Positions 7,963 to 14,629 of a DNA stretch of 24,290 nucleotides are shown one piece after another. A program made the position numbers and the translations under genes. Numbering within the stretch: the stretch's first letter is position 1; each line of letters begins with the position of its first letter. The DNA comes from Rifleibacterium sp035352635. Its GTDB lineage: Bacteria > Muiribacteriota > Ozemobacteria > Ozemobacterales > Ozemobacteraceae. The notes beneath the pieces are model-generated. The model was not told where the DNA came from, made no database searches, and saw only the letters and a list, made by a program, of their open reading frames with translations. The stretch covers positions 1 through 24,290 of the forward strand of contig DAOPYA010000066.1 in assembly GCA_035352635.1 (NCBI GenBank), read 5' to 3'.

Positions 7963-10176
7963 ATGAACGAAACCATTAAATGCCCGGTAACCGGAAAAAC
8001 AAGAAAAGCAGTCGCAGGTGTCGGCACCTCAAACAAAGAGTGGTGGCCAAACCAGTTGAATCTCAAGATTCTTCATCAGCATACCCAGAAGAGCAACCCG
8101 ATGGGCAAAGAATTCAACTACGCAGAAGAATTCAAAAAGCTCGACCTCAAGGCCGTCAAAAAAGACCTCGTTGCTCTGATGACCGATTCCCAGCAATGGT
8201 GGCCAGCCGATTACGGCCATTACGGGCCGCTTTTTATCCGCATGGCCTGGCACAGCGCCGGAACCTACCGCATGGGCGACGGCCGCGGCGGTGCGAATTC
8301 AGGCTCACAGCGTCTCGCTCCTCTTAACAGCTGGCCAGACAACGTCAATCTCGACAAAGCCCGCCGCCTGCTGTGGCCGATCAAACAGAAATACGGCAAA
8401 TGTCTTTCCTGGGGCGATCTGATGATTCTTGCCGGAAACTGCGCCCTCGAATCGATGGGTTTTAAAACTTTCGGCTTCAGCGGCGGCCGCGTTGACGTCT
8501 GGGAACCAGAAGAAGATGTTTATTGGGGTTCTGAAAGAGAATGGCTTGCAACCAGCGACAAGCCCAACAGCCGCTACAGCGGTGAACGTGATCTTGAGAA
8601 CCCGCTTGCCGCAGTGCAGATGGGTCTTATTTACGTTAACCCCGAAGGCCCTGACGGCAACCCAGACCCGGTTCTCTCGGGCCGTGACGTGCGCGAAACC
8701 TTTGCCCGCATGGCTATGAACGATGAAGAAACCGTCGCGCTCGTCGCCGGCGGCCACACATTCGGAAAATGCCACGGCGCTGCCTCTGCAACCCATGTCG
8801 GCCCAGAACCTGAAGCAGCTCCCATCGAAGAAATGGGCCTGGGCTGGAAAAGCGCTTTTGGTAAGGGTAACGCTGGCGATACTATCAGCAGCGGCATCGA
8901 AGGTGCCTGGAAACCGAACCCCACCAAATGGGATATGGGTTATTTCAAAGTTTTGTTCAAATACGAATGGGAACTGGTCAAAAGCCCGGCCGGCGCCAAT
9001 CAGTGGCTTGCCAAAGACGTCGCACCTGAAGACATGATCGTCGATGCTCATGACCCAGCGAAAAAACTTCGCCCGATGATGACCACCGCCGATCTGTCAC
9101 TGCGCTACGACCCAATATATGAGCCGATTTCCCGCCATTTTTTGGCAAATCCCGATAAATTCGCCGATGCTTTTGCCAGAGCATGGTTTAAACTGACACA
9201 TCGTGATATGGGCCCGCGTTCCCGCTACATTGGTGTTGAAGTTCCGGCAGAAGAACTGATCTGGCAAGACCCGGTACCCACAGTTGACCACAAACTGATC
9301 GACGCCAGTAATATCGCCGAACTGAAGAGCAAAATCGTTGCTTCCGGCCTTACCGTTGCACAGCTTGTTTCGACAGCATGGGCATCAGCATCTACCTTTC
9401 GCGGTTCTGACATGCGCGGCGGCGCCAACGGTGCCAGAATTCGCCTCACCCCCCAGAAAGACTGGGAAGTAAACGAGCCTGCCCAGCTTAAAAACGTTCT
9501 GCAGACCCTCGAAAACATACAAAAGAGCTTCAACGGCGCCCAGAAAAACGGCACAAAAGTCTCGCTTGCCGATCTGATCGTGCTTGGCGGTTGTGCGGGT
9601 GTTGAACAGGCCGCAAAAAATGCCGGCTCAAGCATCAATGTTCCTTTTGTGCCCGGTCGCACCGATGCCACACAGGAACAAACAGATGCCCCATCATTCA
9701 GCGTTCTTGAGCCAAAAGCAGATGGCTTCAGAAACTACCTGAAAGCAAAATACGCTGTTTCGGCTGCCGAACTGCTGGTTGACCGAGCCCAGTTGCTGAC
9801 ACTCACCGCCCCCGAAATGACGGTGCTTGTAGGCGGCATGCGTGTTCTCAACACCAATTTCGGCCGGGCAAAGCACGGTGTCTTAACCAGACGGCCAGAA
9901 ACCCTCACCAACGACTTCTTCGTTAACCTGCTCGATATGCATACTTCCTGGAAACCGGTATCAGAAGACCGAACCACGTTTGAAGGCCGTGACCGCAAAA
10001 CCGGCGAACTGAAATGGACCGCATCTGCTGTCGATCTGACTTTTGGCGCAAATTCACAGCTGAGGGCAATTGCCGAGGTATATGCCTGCGCCGATTCCCA
10101 AGAAAAATTCCTCGCTGACTTCGTCTCTGCCTGGAATAAAGTGATGAATCTCGACCGTTTCGACATGAAAAAATAA
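7963..10176 (+). CDS. katG: Catalase-peroxidase KatG
   Basis: A full-length 737-residue bifunctional haem enzyme that dismutates hydrogen peroxide and also works as a peroxidase; it has no signal peptide and so is cytoplasmic. The distal triad is R93, W96, H97 in RMAWHSAGTYR. The proximal haem ligand is H265 in VAGGHTFGKCHG. The Met-Tyr-Trp adduct required for catalase activity can form from W96, Y224 (GLIYVNPEGP) and M250; spacing agrees with M. tuberculosis KatG (W107, Y229, M255, H270). The mobile Arg region DMGPRSRY and the degenerate C-terminal peroxidase-like half (from about 430, with STFRGSDMRGGANGARIRL) are present, so nothing essential seems missing. The start ATG has a strong AAGGAGT at 7951-7957. 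It is monocistronic, with a terminator directly after. Peroxide regulation is likely but no convincing OxyR or PerR site was found. Confidence 0.98.
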   Translation: MNETIKCPVTGKTRKAVAGVGTSNKEWWPNQLNLKILHQHTQKSNPMGKEFNYAEEFKKLDLKAVKKDLVALMTDSQQWWPADYGHYGPLFIRMAWHSAGTYRMGDGRGGANSGSQRLAPLNSWPDNVNLDKARRLLWPIKQKYGKCLSWGDLMILAGNCALESMGFKTFGFSGGRVDVWEPEEDVYWGSEREWLATSDKPNSRYSGERDLENPLAAVQMGLIYVNPEGPDGNPDPVLSGRDVRETFARMAMNDEETVALVAGGHTFGKCHGAASATHVGPEPEAAPIEEMGLGWKSAFGKGNAGDTISSGIEGAWKPNPTKWDMGYFKVLFKYEWELVKSPAGANQWLAKDVAPEDMIVDAHDPAKKLRPMMTTADLSLRYDPIYEPISRHFLANPDKFADAFARAWFKLTHRDMGPRSRYIGVEVPAEELIWQDPVPTVDHKLIDASNIAELKSKIVASGLTVAQLVSTAWASASTFRGSDMRGGANGARIRLTPQKDWEVNEPAQLKNVLQTLENIQKSFNGAQKNGTKVSLADLIVLGGCAGVEQAAKNAGSSINVPFVPGRTDATQEQTDAPSFSVLEPKADGFRNYLKAKYAVSAAELLVDRAQLLTLTAPEMTVLVGGMRVLNTNFGRAKHGVLTRRPETLTNDFFVNLLDMHTSWKPVSEDRTTFEGRDRKTGELKWTASAVDLTFGANSQLRAIAEVYACADSQEKFLADFVSAWNKVMNLDRFDMKK

Positions 10177-10205
10177 AAGACAAAAATCGGTAATACGAAT
10201 CTATT

Positions 10206-10236
10206 CCCCTCCTGGAGTTCCTCCGGGAGGGGTTTT
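10206..10236 (+). terminator. Rho-independent terminator of katG
   Basis: A 12-bp stem CCCCTCCTGGAG / CTCCGGGAGGGG (10206-10217 with 10221-10232, one G-U pair) has a 3-nt TTC loop and is followed by TTTT. It lies 30 bases after the katG stop. Confidence 0.92.
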
Positions 10237-10286
10237 CATATCCGCATGGCCGAAAAGAAGCAGAGAGTTAAACAGGAGAAGACCAG

Positions 10287-10328
10287 ATGCAGGCCCTCAC
10301 CCTCAAAAAACTCCAACTCGGCCTTTAA
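10287..10328 (+). CDS. 13-codon mini-ORF, possibly the truncated start of a lost gene
   Basis: ATG 10287 reads MQALTLKKLQLGL and then TAA. CAGGAG stands ten bases upstream, a better ribosome binding site than expected by chance. The stop overlaps the stop codon of the convergent yafQ-like toxin gene. The simplest reading is a gene start cut off where the toxin-antitoxin module joined; it may equally be chance. Confidence 0.2.
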   Translation: MQALTLKKLQLGL

Positions 10329-10600
10329 AACTTCTGAAATATATCTGAATGCGAGCCAGTTCTGGCAAACGTGATTGTGTCCCCATCAATCCTATAAACC
10401 AGTAACCAGTTCGGGGCTATGTGACACTCCTGATAATCTTTCCAGACGCCGAGCAGAGGATGAATTTTATATTTCTCATCCAGTGGTTTTTCCTGTTCAA
10501 GAAGCTCCACCAGTTCCAGAAGTTTCTGCATATACTTTCCGGCCCTGACCATGCGCTTGAAATCCTGCCGGAAAGCTTTGGTGTTATGAATTTTCAGCAT
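10325..10600 (-). CDS. YafQ/RelE-superfamily mRNA interferase toxin
   Basis: A 91-residue protein with the compact RelE fold pattern. It has an N-terminal helical part (FRQDFKRMVRAGKYMQKLLELVELL), then LDEKYKIHPLLGVWKDYQECHIAPNWLLVYRI and the diagnostic C-terminus FARTGSHSDIF. H47, H60 and H84 fall at the positions of the histidines H50, H63 and H87 of E. coli YafQ, so the toxin appears catalytically intact. By family knowledge it is a ribosome-dependent endoribonuclease that blocks translation. Its start overlaps the antitoxin 3' end by 17 bases, indicating translational coupling. Family assignment is firm; the name yafQ is by similarity only. Confidence 0.92.
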   Translation of the reverse strand: MLKIHNTKAFRQDFKRMVRAGKYMQKLLELVELLEQEKPLDEKYKIHPLLGVWKDYQECHIAPNWLLVYRIDGDTITFARTGSHSDIFQKF

Positions 10601-10853
10601 CGTCCATCATGCTCTCAAACATTGCCCTGGAACTCTTGAACTTTTCAACCCGGCCTTCTTCAACATCCTTCATGGCTTCAAGAGTCCTGGCATTCGGAAT
10701 CTTCAACTCAAACGGAATTCCTTTTTCCAGCTTAACCCGATTCAAAAAAATCGTAATCGCTTCCGAAGTAGAAATACCGATCTCCCGAAGTATTTTTTCA
10801 ACTTCGGCTTTAAGATCCGGCTCAACCCTGGTCTGAATCAAAGCAGTTTTCAT
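10584..10853 (-). CDS. RelB/DinJ-family antitoxin
   Basis: An 89-residue protein beginning MKTALIQTRVEPDLKAEVEKILREIGISTSEAITIFLNRV. This is the ribbon-helix-helix DNA-binding start of RelB/DinJ antitoxins, followed by the toxin-binding tail (GIPFELKIPNARTLEAMKDVEEG and on). The frame extends 23 codons further upstream, but that extension crosses the promoter and operator. I chose ATG 10853 because it has GGGGG about six bases before it and matches the family N-terminus. The first gene of the pair, it neutralises the toxin and represses its own promoter through the palindrome at 10875-10896. Confidence 0.92.
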   Translation of the reverse strand: MKTALIQTRVEPDLKAEVEKILREIGISTSEAITIFLNRVKLEKGIPFELKIPNARTLEAMKDVEEGRVEKFKSSRAMFESMMDDAENS

Positions 10854-10873
10854 AATTACCCCCACCACTCTTA

Positions 10874-10902
10874 ATTGTAATACACACGCATTACAATAAC
10901 AA
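10874..10902 (-). promoter_or_regulatory. Toxin-antitoxin promoter with embedded operator
   Basis: On the minus strand, TTGTTA (10902-10897) and TACAAT (10879-10874) are separated by exactly 17 bases, a good sigma-70 promoter for the antitoxin gene. Overlapping it is the inverted repeat TTGTAAT (10875-10881), an 8-nt spacer and ATTACAA (10890-10896), the type of site bound by ribbon-helix-helix antitoxins. Occupancy would cover the -10 box, which explains autorepression. Confidence 0.78.
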
Positions 10903-11063
10903 GAAAAACACCAAATCGTCATTAAATAACTCTTCTAACCCTTGTCAGCACAGTAACTTCTCCCAAAAAAAACCGCCCCCGCCATCACCAAACAAAATCC
11001 CCATTCCAAACCCCGATTCCAATAGACAAGTCTCTGATGCGGGTTATTAATTTGCCGTACATA

Positions 11064-11100
11064 AAAAGCCCGTCATCTGGGTTGCAGATGACGGGCTTTT
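11064..11100. terminator. Strong terminator after the metallophosphoesterase gene
   Basis: A perfect 16-bp stem (11064-11079 with 11085-11100) with a 5-nt loop begins with AAAA and ends with TTTT, so it can work in both directions. It lies 14 bases beyond the minus-strand gene stop at 11114. The 160 bases between it and the antitoxin promoter contain nothing recognisable. Confidence 0.9.
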
Positions 11101-11113
11101 GTTCGAGGCAATT

Positions 11114-12583
11114 TCAGGGGCGTAGAATCCTGATAAAGTCGGTAAACAGATTGTTGATGTATTCAATAGCAATGGCAATCAGTTCACGGATACGTTCTAT
11201 GGCTGCGCTACTATTTTCAGCAGCGGCATCATCACTGTCGATGCCTGGTTCGCTGATTGATTCGTCAGGGTCATCAGCGGTTTCTTCGAGTTCTTCACCA
11301 GTTTTAGAATCACCATTGTCTTCTGATTCCGGGTCTTCATCAACTTCCTGGTCGTTTTCTGTTGCTGGATCATTATCAACAGATGTTTCAGGCGTTTCTT
11401 CGGGTTCGGTTGTATCGTCTTCAACAACCACATCGTCATCTTTATCTTCTTCTGGCGGTGTTACAACCGGTGGATTTTTTGTTTCATCCTTGTCTTTATC
11501 TTTGTCTTTGTCTTTGTCTTTGTCTTTATCTGTGTCGGCAATCTTGTGTTTAAAAACACGGTCGAATTTTTTAATAAATTTCCCGGTTTTAGTGTTGAGG
11601 GTTCTTACCACAGCCTGCTTCGGCGAAAGCTTGAGAACCTGAATATAGGAACTATTGGGCTGAATCGCCGGGGTATGAATATTTGTAACCTTGCCGACCT
11701 TGTTAACTTTTGCGCAGAAATTTTTTGAAGAGGGGCCTGTATGAGTGTGGCCAGAAACCCAGAGAAACACCTGCGGATTATCTTTGAGGATATTGTGAAT
11801 CTTGGCAGACGGCTGAGCGGTAGCCTGCATAATGGGCAAACCGCCTTTGCGGTTGTAACTGCCGAGCAGCGGGCCATGGCAGAAAACCAGGGTCGGCATG
11901 TTCCTGTTTTTCTTCAGGGTTTCACGTAAAAACTTCAGAGTTGCGTCAGAGAGGGTGACAAGACGCTTGGCCGTCAGGTGATCATCTGGAAGAAAGACAA
12001 GCAGATGCCCGCCCACTTTGCGGTAAAAGCGCAGAGCTTTGAGCTTGAGCAGATTTCTGAATCTTTCGAGCTTGGCTTTTCGCTCTTGTGGGTTGGTGCG
12101 CAGTTTGGGGTTTTTAACATTCTTGTTCGGATTGTAATAGTCTTTGTATTGAACATCGTGATTGCCTGGCACGGCAAAAACCGGCACCGAAAAATGGCTG
12201 AGCGCTTTAACGAGGAATTTATATTCGGATGGTGAACCGATTTTTTCGTTCAAGTCTCCGGTTATCGCTGCCGCATAAATACCAGGCATCTTGTTGATAG
12301 TTCTGATTGCTTTTAACAGACTTTCAACGTTAGCCGGCCGGCAGTGCAGATCGCTCAAAACGGCAACTACAACAGGTTTATCGCGTGAATCATCTTTGGA
12401 TGCGCCGGTTTGTGCCTTATTAAATTTGGCTTCGGTAGCATCAAGCGAGGCGCTTTCGCTAATTGTGACTTTTTCGTCATCAGCAAACGGGTTAGCAGCC
12501 TTGACTGCCAGGTTGCCATTGACCAGAAACATGGCCAGCAACAAAAAAATCAGGTTTAGACCGGAGATTTTGCGCAAATGCAT
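11114..12583 (-). CDS. Exported calcineurin-like metallophosphoesterase with acidic repeat tail
   Basis: A 489-residue protein. Residues 1-30 form a Sec signal peptide (LNLIFLLLAMFLVNGNLAVKA). The catalytic domain (about 70-340) has all the family metal ligands: D78-x-H80 (SDLHCRP), G-D110 (TGDLNEK), N141-H142-D143 (GNHD), H236 (FCHGP) and H279-T-H281 (SGHTHTGP). It should therefore be an active two-metal phosphoesterase in the periplasm or outside; the substrate is unknown. Residues about 352-365 are seven Lys-Asp repeats, then about 85 residues very rich in Asp/Glu/Pro/Thr/Ser form a disordered linker. The last 35 residues (SSAAIERIRELIAIAIEYINN onward) form an amphipathic helix that could dock to a membrane or partner. 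AGGGGGAG lies shortly before ATG 12583. It is divergent from the tetR-RND operon. Confidence 0.92.
   Translation of the reverse strand: MHLRKISGLNLIFLLLAMFLVNGNLAVKAANPFADDEKVTISESASLDATEAKFNKAQTGASKDDSRDKPVVVAVLSDLHCRPANVESLLKAIRTINKMPGIYAAAITGDLNEKIGSPSEYKFLVKALSHFSVPVFAVPGNHDVQYKDYYNPNKNVKNPKLRTNPQERKAKLERFRNLLKLKALRFYRKVGGHLLVFLPDDHLTAKRLVTLSDATLKFLRETLKKNRNMPTLVFCHGPLLGSYNRKGGLPIMQATAQPSAKIHNILKDNPQVFLWVSGHTHTGPSSKNFCAKVNKVGKVTNIHTPAIQPNSSYIQVLKLSPKQAVVRTLNTKTGKFIKKFDRVFKHKIADTDKDKDKDKDKDKDKDETKNPPVVTPPEEDKDDDVVVEDDTTEPEETPETSVDNDPATENDQEVDEDPESEDNGDSKTGEELEETADDPDESISEPGIDSDDAAAENSSAAIERIRELIAIAIEYINNLFTDFIRILRP
11486..11527 (-). repeat. Hexanucleotide tandem repeat coding (Lys-Asp)7
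   Basis: Seven consecutive six-base units, AAAGAC or the variants AAAGAT and AAGGAT on the minus strand, encode the Lys-Asp tract of the metallophosphoesterase. Because the unit is six bases, slippage would change length without breaking the frame. Confidence 0.9.
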
Positions 12584-12659
12584 ATATGCTCCCCCTCATA
12601 CAAATTCAATGCAGTACATAATACCATGCAAAAATAAAAAAGTTTCGCCGGGTCTGAAG

Positions 12660-12688
12660 TTGCATCGCAAAACAATAATTGCTATTTT
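12660..12688 (+). promoter_or_regulatory. Probable promoter of the tetR-RND operon
   Basis: TTGCAT (12660-12665) and TATTTT (12683-12688) are 17 bases apart, a moderate sigma-70 match placed 58 bases before the tetR ATG. The -10 box touches the left end of the operator palindrome, consistent with repression by the encoded TetR protein. Confidence 0.5.
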
Positions 12689-12719
12689 TCAAATAATCAT
12701 TTAAAATGAATATTTGAAA
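12687..12719. promoter_or_regulatory. 33-bp operator palindrome, probable TetR binding site
   Basis: Left arm TTTCAAATAATCATTT (12687-12702), a single central A, and right arm AAATGAATATTTGAAA (12704-12719) are inverted copies with one mismatch. It ends 26 bases before the tetR ATG and overlaps the predicted -10 box, the usual position for autoregulation. Its length suggests two TetR dimers or one long site. Confidence 0.78.
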
Positions 12720-12745
12720 CAACTCGAATTTTCAGGCGGTGGCTT

Positions 12746-13405
12746 ATGTCAGCAGTAAAAGTTTCGACCCATGACCAGCTTCTAGAAACGGCCGGGCGTC
12801 TGTTTGCCGAGCACGGCTTTAAAGGCACCAGTATTAAAATGATCGCCGATGCCAGCGGGCAAAATATCGCGGCAGTCAATTACCATTTTGGCAGCAAACA
12901 GAACCTGCTGATTGAAACGCTTAAATTCGTTCTTGGCAAAATCATGACTCCCATACCTGGTCAGCAAACTTGCCGCAAGGCAAGCCTGCTCAAAGAACTC
13001 GAAAAATACATCATCGACCGCTGCCAGTTTTTGTTGAGTGACCCTGACAGATTGTGGTATGGCAAACTGGTTGTCAGAGCAGGTTTTGAAATGTCGTTGA
13101 ATATAAAAAACATAGAATTTTATAAACCAGATTTCGATTACCTCGAACACCTGGCAACGCGCATAAAATCAACCCTGACACCCCAGGAAGCCAAATACTG
13201 GGCCTATTCAGTCGTCGGGCAGATCTTTTTTTACGTTTACGGTCGCGACATGATTCTATTGGCAAACCAGCAGTCGGCCTTTACTGCAAAAGCAATCAGG
13301 GCAATTGCCGGGCATATTTTTTCGATGGCGGCCGACTGGCTGAACCCGTCAGAACGTTCGGAAAAGTGTCACAGCAACCTCAAAACAGCCAAATCTTCAA
13401 GATAA
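12746..13405 (+). CDS. TetR-family transcriptional repressor of the RND efflux operon
   Basis: A 219-residue protein. Residues about 8-55 are the TetR helix-turn-helix domain: DQLLETAGRLFAEHGFKGTS, then IKMIADASGQNIAAVNYHFGSKQNLL, with the typical YHF.SK end of the recognition region. The larger C-terminal half resembles the ligand-binding domains of CecR-like regulators of efflux pumps. It is the first gene of an operon, 21 bases before the adaptor gene, and sits beside the palindrome at 12687-12719, which it probably binds until an inducer releases it. The inducer is unknown. The last 20 residues (NPSERSEKCHSNLKTAKSSR) look disordered. Confidence 0.92.
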   Translation: MSAVKVSTHDQLLETAGRLFAEHGFKGTSIKMIADASGQNIAAVNYHFGSKQNLLIETLKFVLGKIMTPIPGQQTCRKASLLKELEKYIIDRCQFLLSDPDRLWYGKLVVRAGFEMSLNIKNIEFYKPDFDYLEHLATRIKSTLTPQEAKYWAYSVVGQIFFYVYGRDMILLANQQSAFTAKAIRAIAGHIFSMAADWLNPSERSEKCHSNLKTAKSSR

Positions 13406-13426
13406 CCAGCTAACAGGAGTAAATCT

Positions 13427-14629
13427 ATGCAGTTTTCAACACCAGAAAATCCTGTCAATTCAACTATTACCAAACCCTGCAACAAAGGTTACGCACTGAG
13501 ATTGCTGCTGCTGTCTTTCTGTCTGCTGACTTGTTCAGTCGGTGCTCAGGGTTTGCCCGTAACTGTCGGCCTCATTGAAGAAAGAGAATTCACTGAACAA
13601 CTGCGGGTGCAGGGAAACATCGATTCAGCGAGCATTGCCAGGGTTTCGCCCCGGATTCCAGGCCCCATCGACGCAATTTTTGTTAAAGAAGGTGATAGTG
13701 TCGTTGCCGGCAAAACCAGGCTTTTCGTTATTGATCCGGTGAAACTTGAAAAAAACCTCGAAATCAGGCGCCAGGAGTCAGCAATCGCCAGACTCTCGCT
13801 TAAAGAAAAAGAAGCCAGGCTGAAGCAGGCACAGGCCGATCTCGAAAAGGCAAAACTCGATGTGGATCGCTCACGCCTGCTCTGGGAAGAAAACTCAACC
13901 AGCCAGGATAACTACGAGAAGGCGCAACTCAAATTCAAGGTCAGCGAAGCGACCCTCGAGCACACCCAGACGCTCATTGAACTTGACCGCGAACAGCTGA
14001 AAAAAGCCCAGCTGGGGCTTGGAATCGCCGAAAAAGACTTCGCCGATTCAACAGTTCTTGCACCGATCAGTGGCCGTGTTTCAAGCAAATTGCAGGAAGC
14101 AGGCGAAATTGCGGCTCCGGGCAAACCGATTTTGCTGATCAAAGACCTCGACAATCTCGAAGTATCAGCTTTTATTCCGGCAGAATATTATCACCGGGTG
14201 GAGGTCGGCAAGTGCAAGGCAATCATCAGTTCATACGCAAACGCGCGGTTTCAGACAACCGTTTCTTTTAAAAGCCCCGAAATAAGCCCGGACCTACGAA
14301 CTTTTCAGATTAAATGCACTCTACAGGTGGGTGATAATTCAATGGTACCCGGCGCACTTGCTGAAATTACCCTGATTCTTGCGAACCACCGGGGTCTGGC
14401 AGTTCCGGTCTCTTCGCTTCTGAACCGCGGTCAGGGCAAAGTTATTTTTGTGGTCGATTCAGACCGGGCCAGAATGATTGAGGTCAGCACCGGGCTTGAA
14501 ACTGACGGTTTCTGCGAAATCAGCGCGGGCGGTCTGAAAGCCGGGCAGCAGGTAGTAATCAAGGGTCAGAATCTGCTCAATGATGGTCAGGAAATTCAGC
14601 CACAAAAAGATGCGGGGGCTGGGCAATGA
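13427..14629 (+). CDS. RND efflux periplasmic adaptor (membrane fusion protein)
   Basis: A 400-residue protein with AGGAGT before the start. After a basic/polar 20-residue lead, a hydrophobic segment (LRLLLLSFCLLTCSVGAQG, to about 42) is a signal peptide or anchor. The HlyD/AcrA-type order follows. First is a lipoyl half-motif (SPRIPGPIDAIFVKEGDSVV), then a long coiled-coil hairpin (about 105-200: KEKEARLKQAQADLEKAKLD and on). After that come the second lipoyl half (STVLAPISGRVSSKLQEAGE) and the beta-barrel and membrane-proximal domains. It links the inner-membrane pump to an outer-membrane channel; no TolC-like gene is in the window, so the channel must be encoded elsewhere. Its TGA overlaps the permease ATG (ATGA at 14626-14629), showing translational coupling. 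Confidence 0.95.
   Translation: MQFSTPENPVNSTITKPCNKGYALRLLLLSFCLLTCSVGAQGLPVTVGLIEEREFTEQLRVQGNIDSASIARVSPRIPGPIDAIFVKEGDSVVAGKTRLFVIDPVKLEKNLEIRRQESAIARLSLKEKEARLKQAQADLEKAKLDVDRSRLLWEENSTSQDNYEKAQLKFKVSEATLEHTQTLIELDREQLKKAQLGLGIAEKDFADSTVLAPISGRVSSKLQEAGEIAAPGKPILLIKDLDNLEVSAFIPAEYYHRVEVGKCKAIISSYANARFQTTVSFKSPEISPDLRTFQIKCTLQVGDNSMVPGALAEITLILANHRGLAVPVSSLLNRGQGKVIFVVDSDRARMIEVSTGLETDGFCEISAGGLKAGQQVVIKGQNLLNDGQEIQPQKDAGAGQ

Noticed and set aside
8305..9051. A 248-codon minus-strand open frame inside katG
   Set aside because: It is antisense to a conserved enzyme; its length follows from GC-biased third positions, and the product resembles nothing known.
11037..11642. A 201-codon plus-strand, Ser-rich open frame
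   Set aside because: It is the complement of the acidic Asp/Glu and Lys-Asp tract of the metallophosphoesterase, crosses the terminator, and its Ser/Leu repeat is an artefact of that tract.
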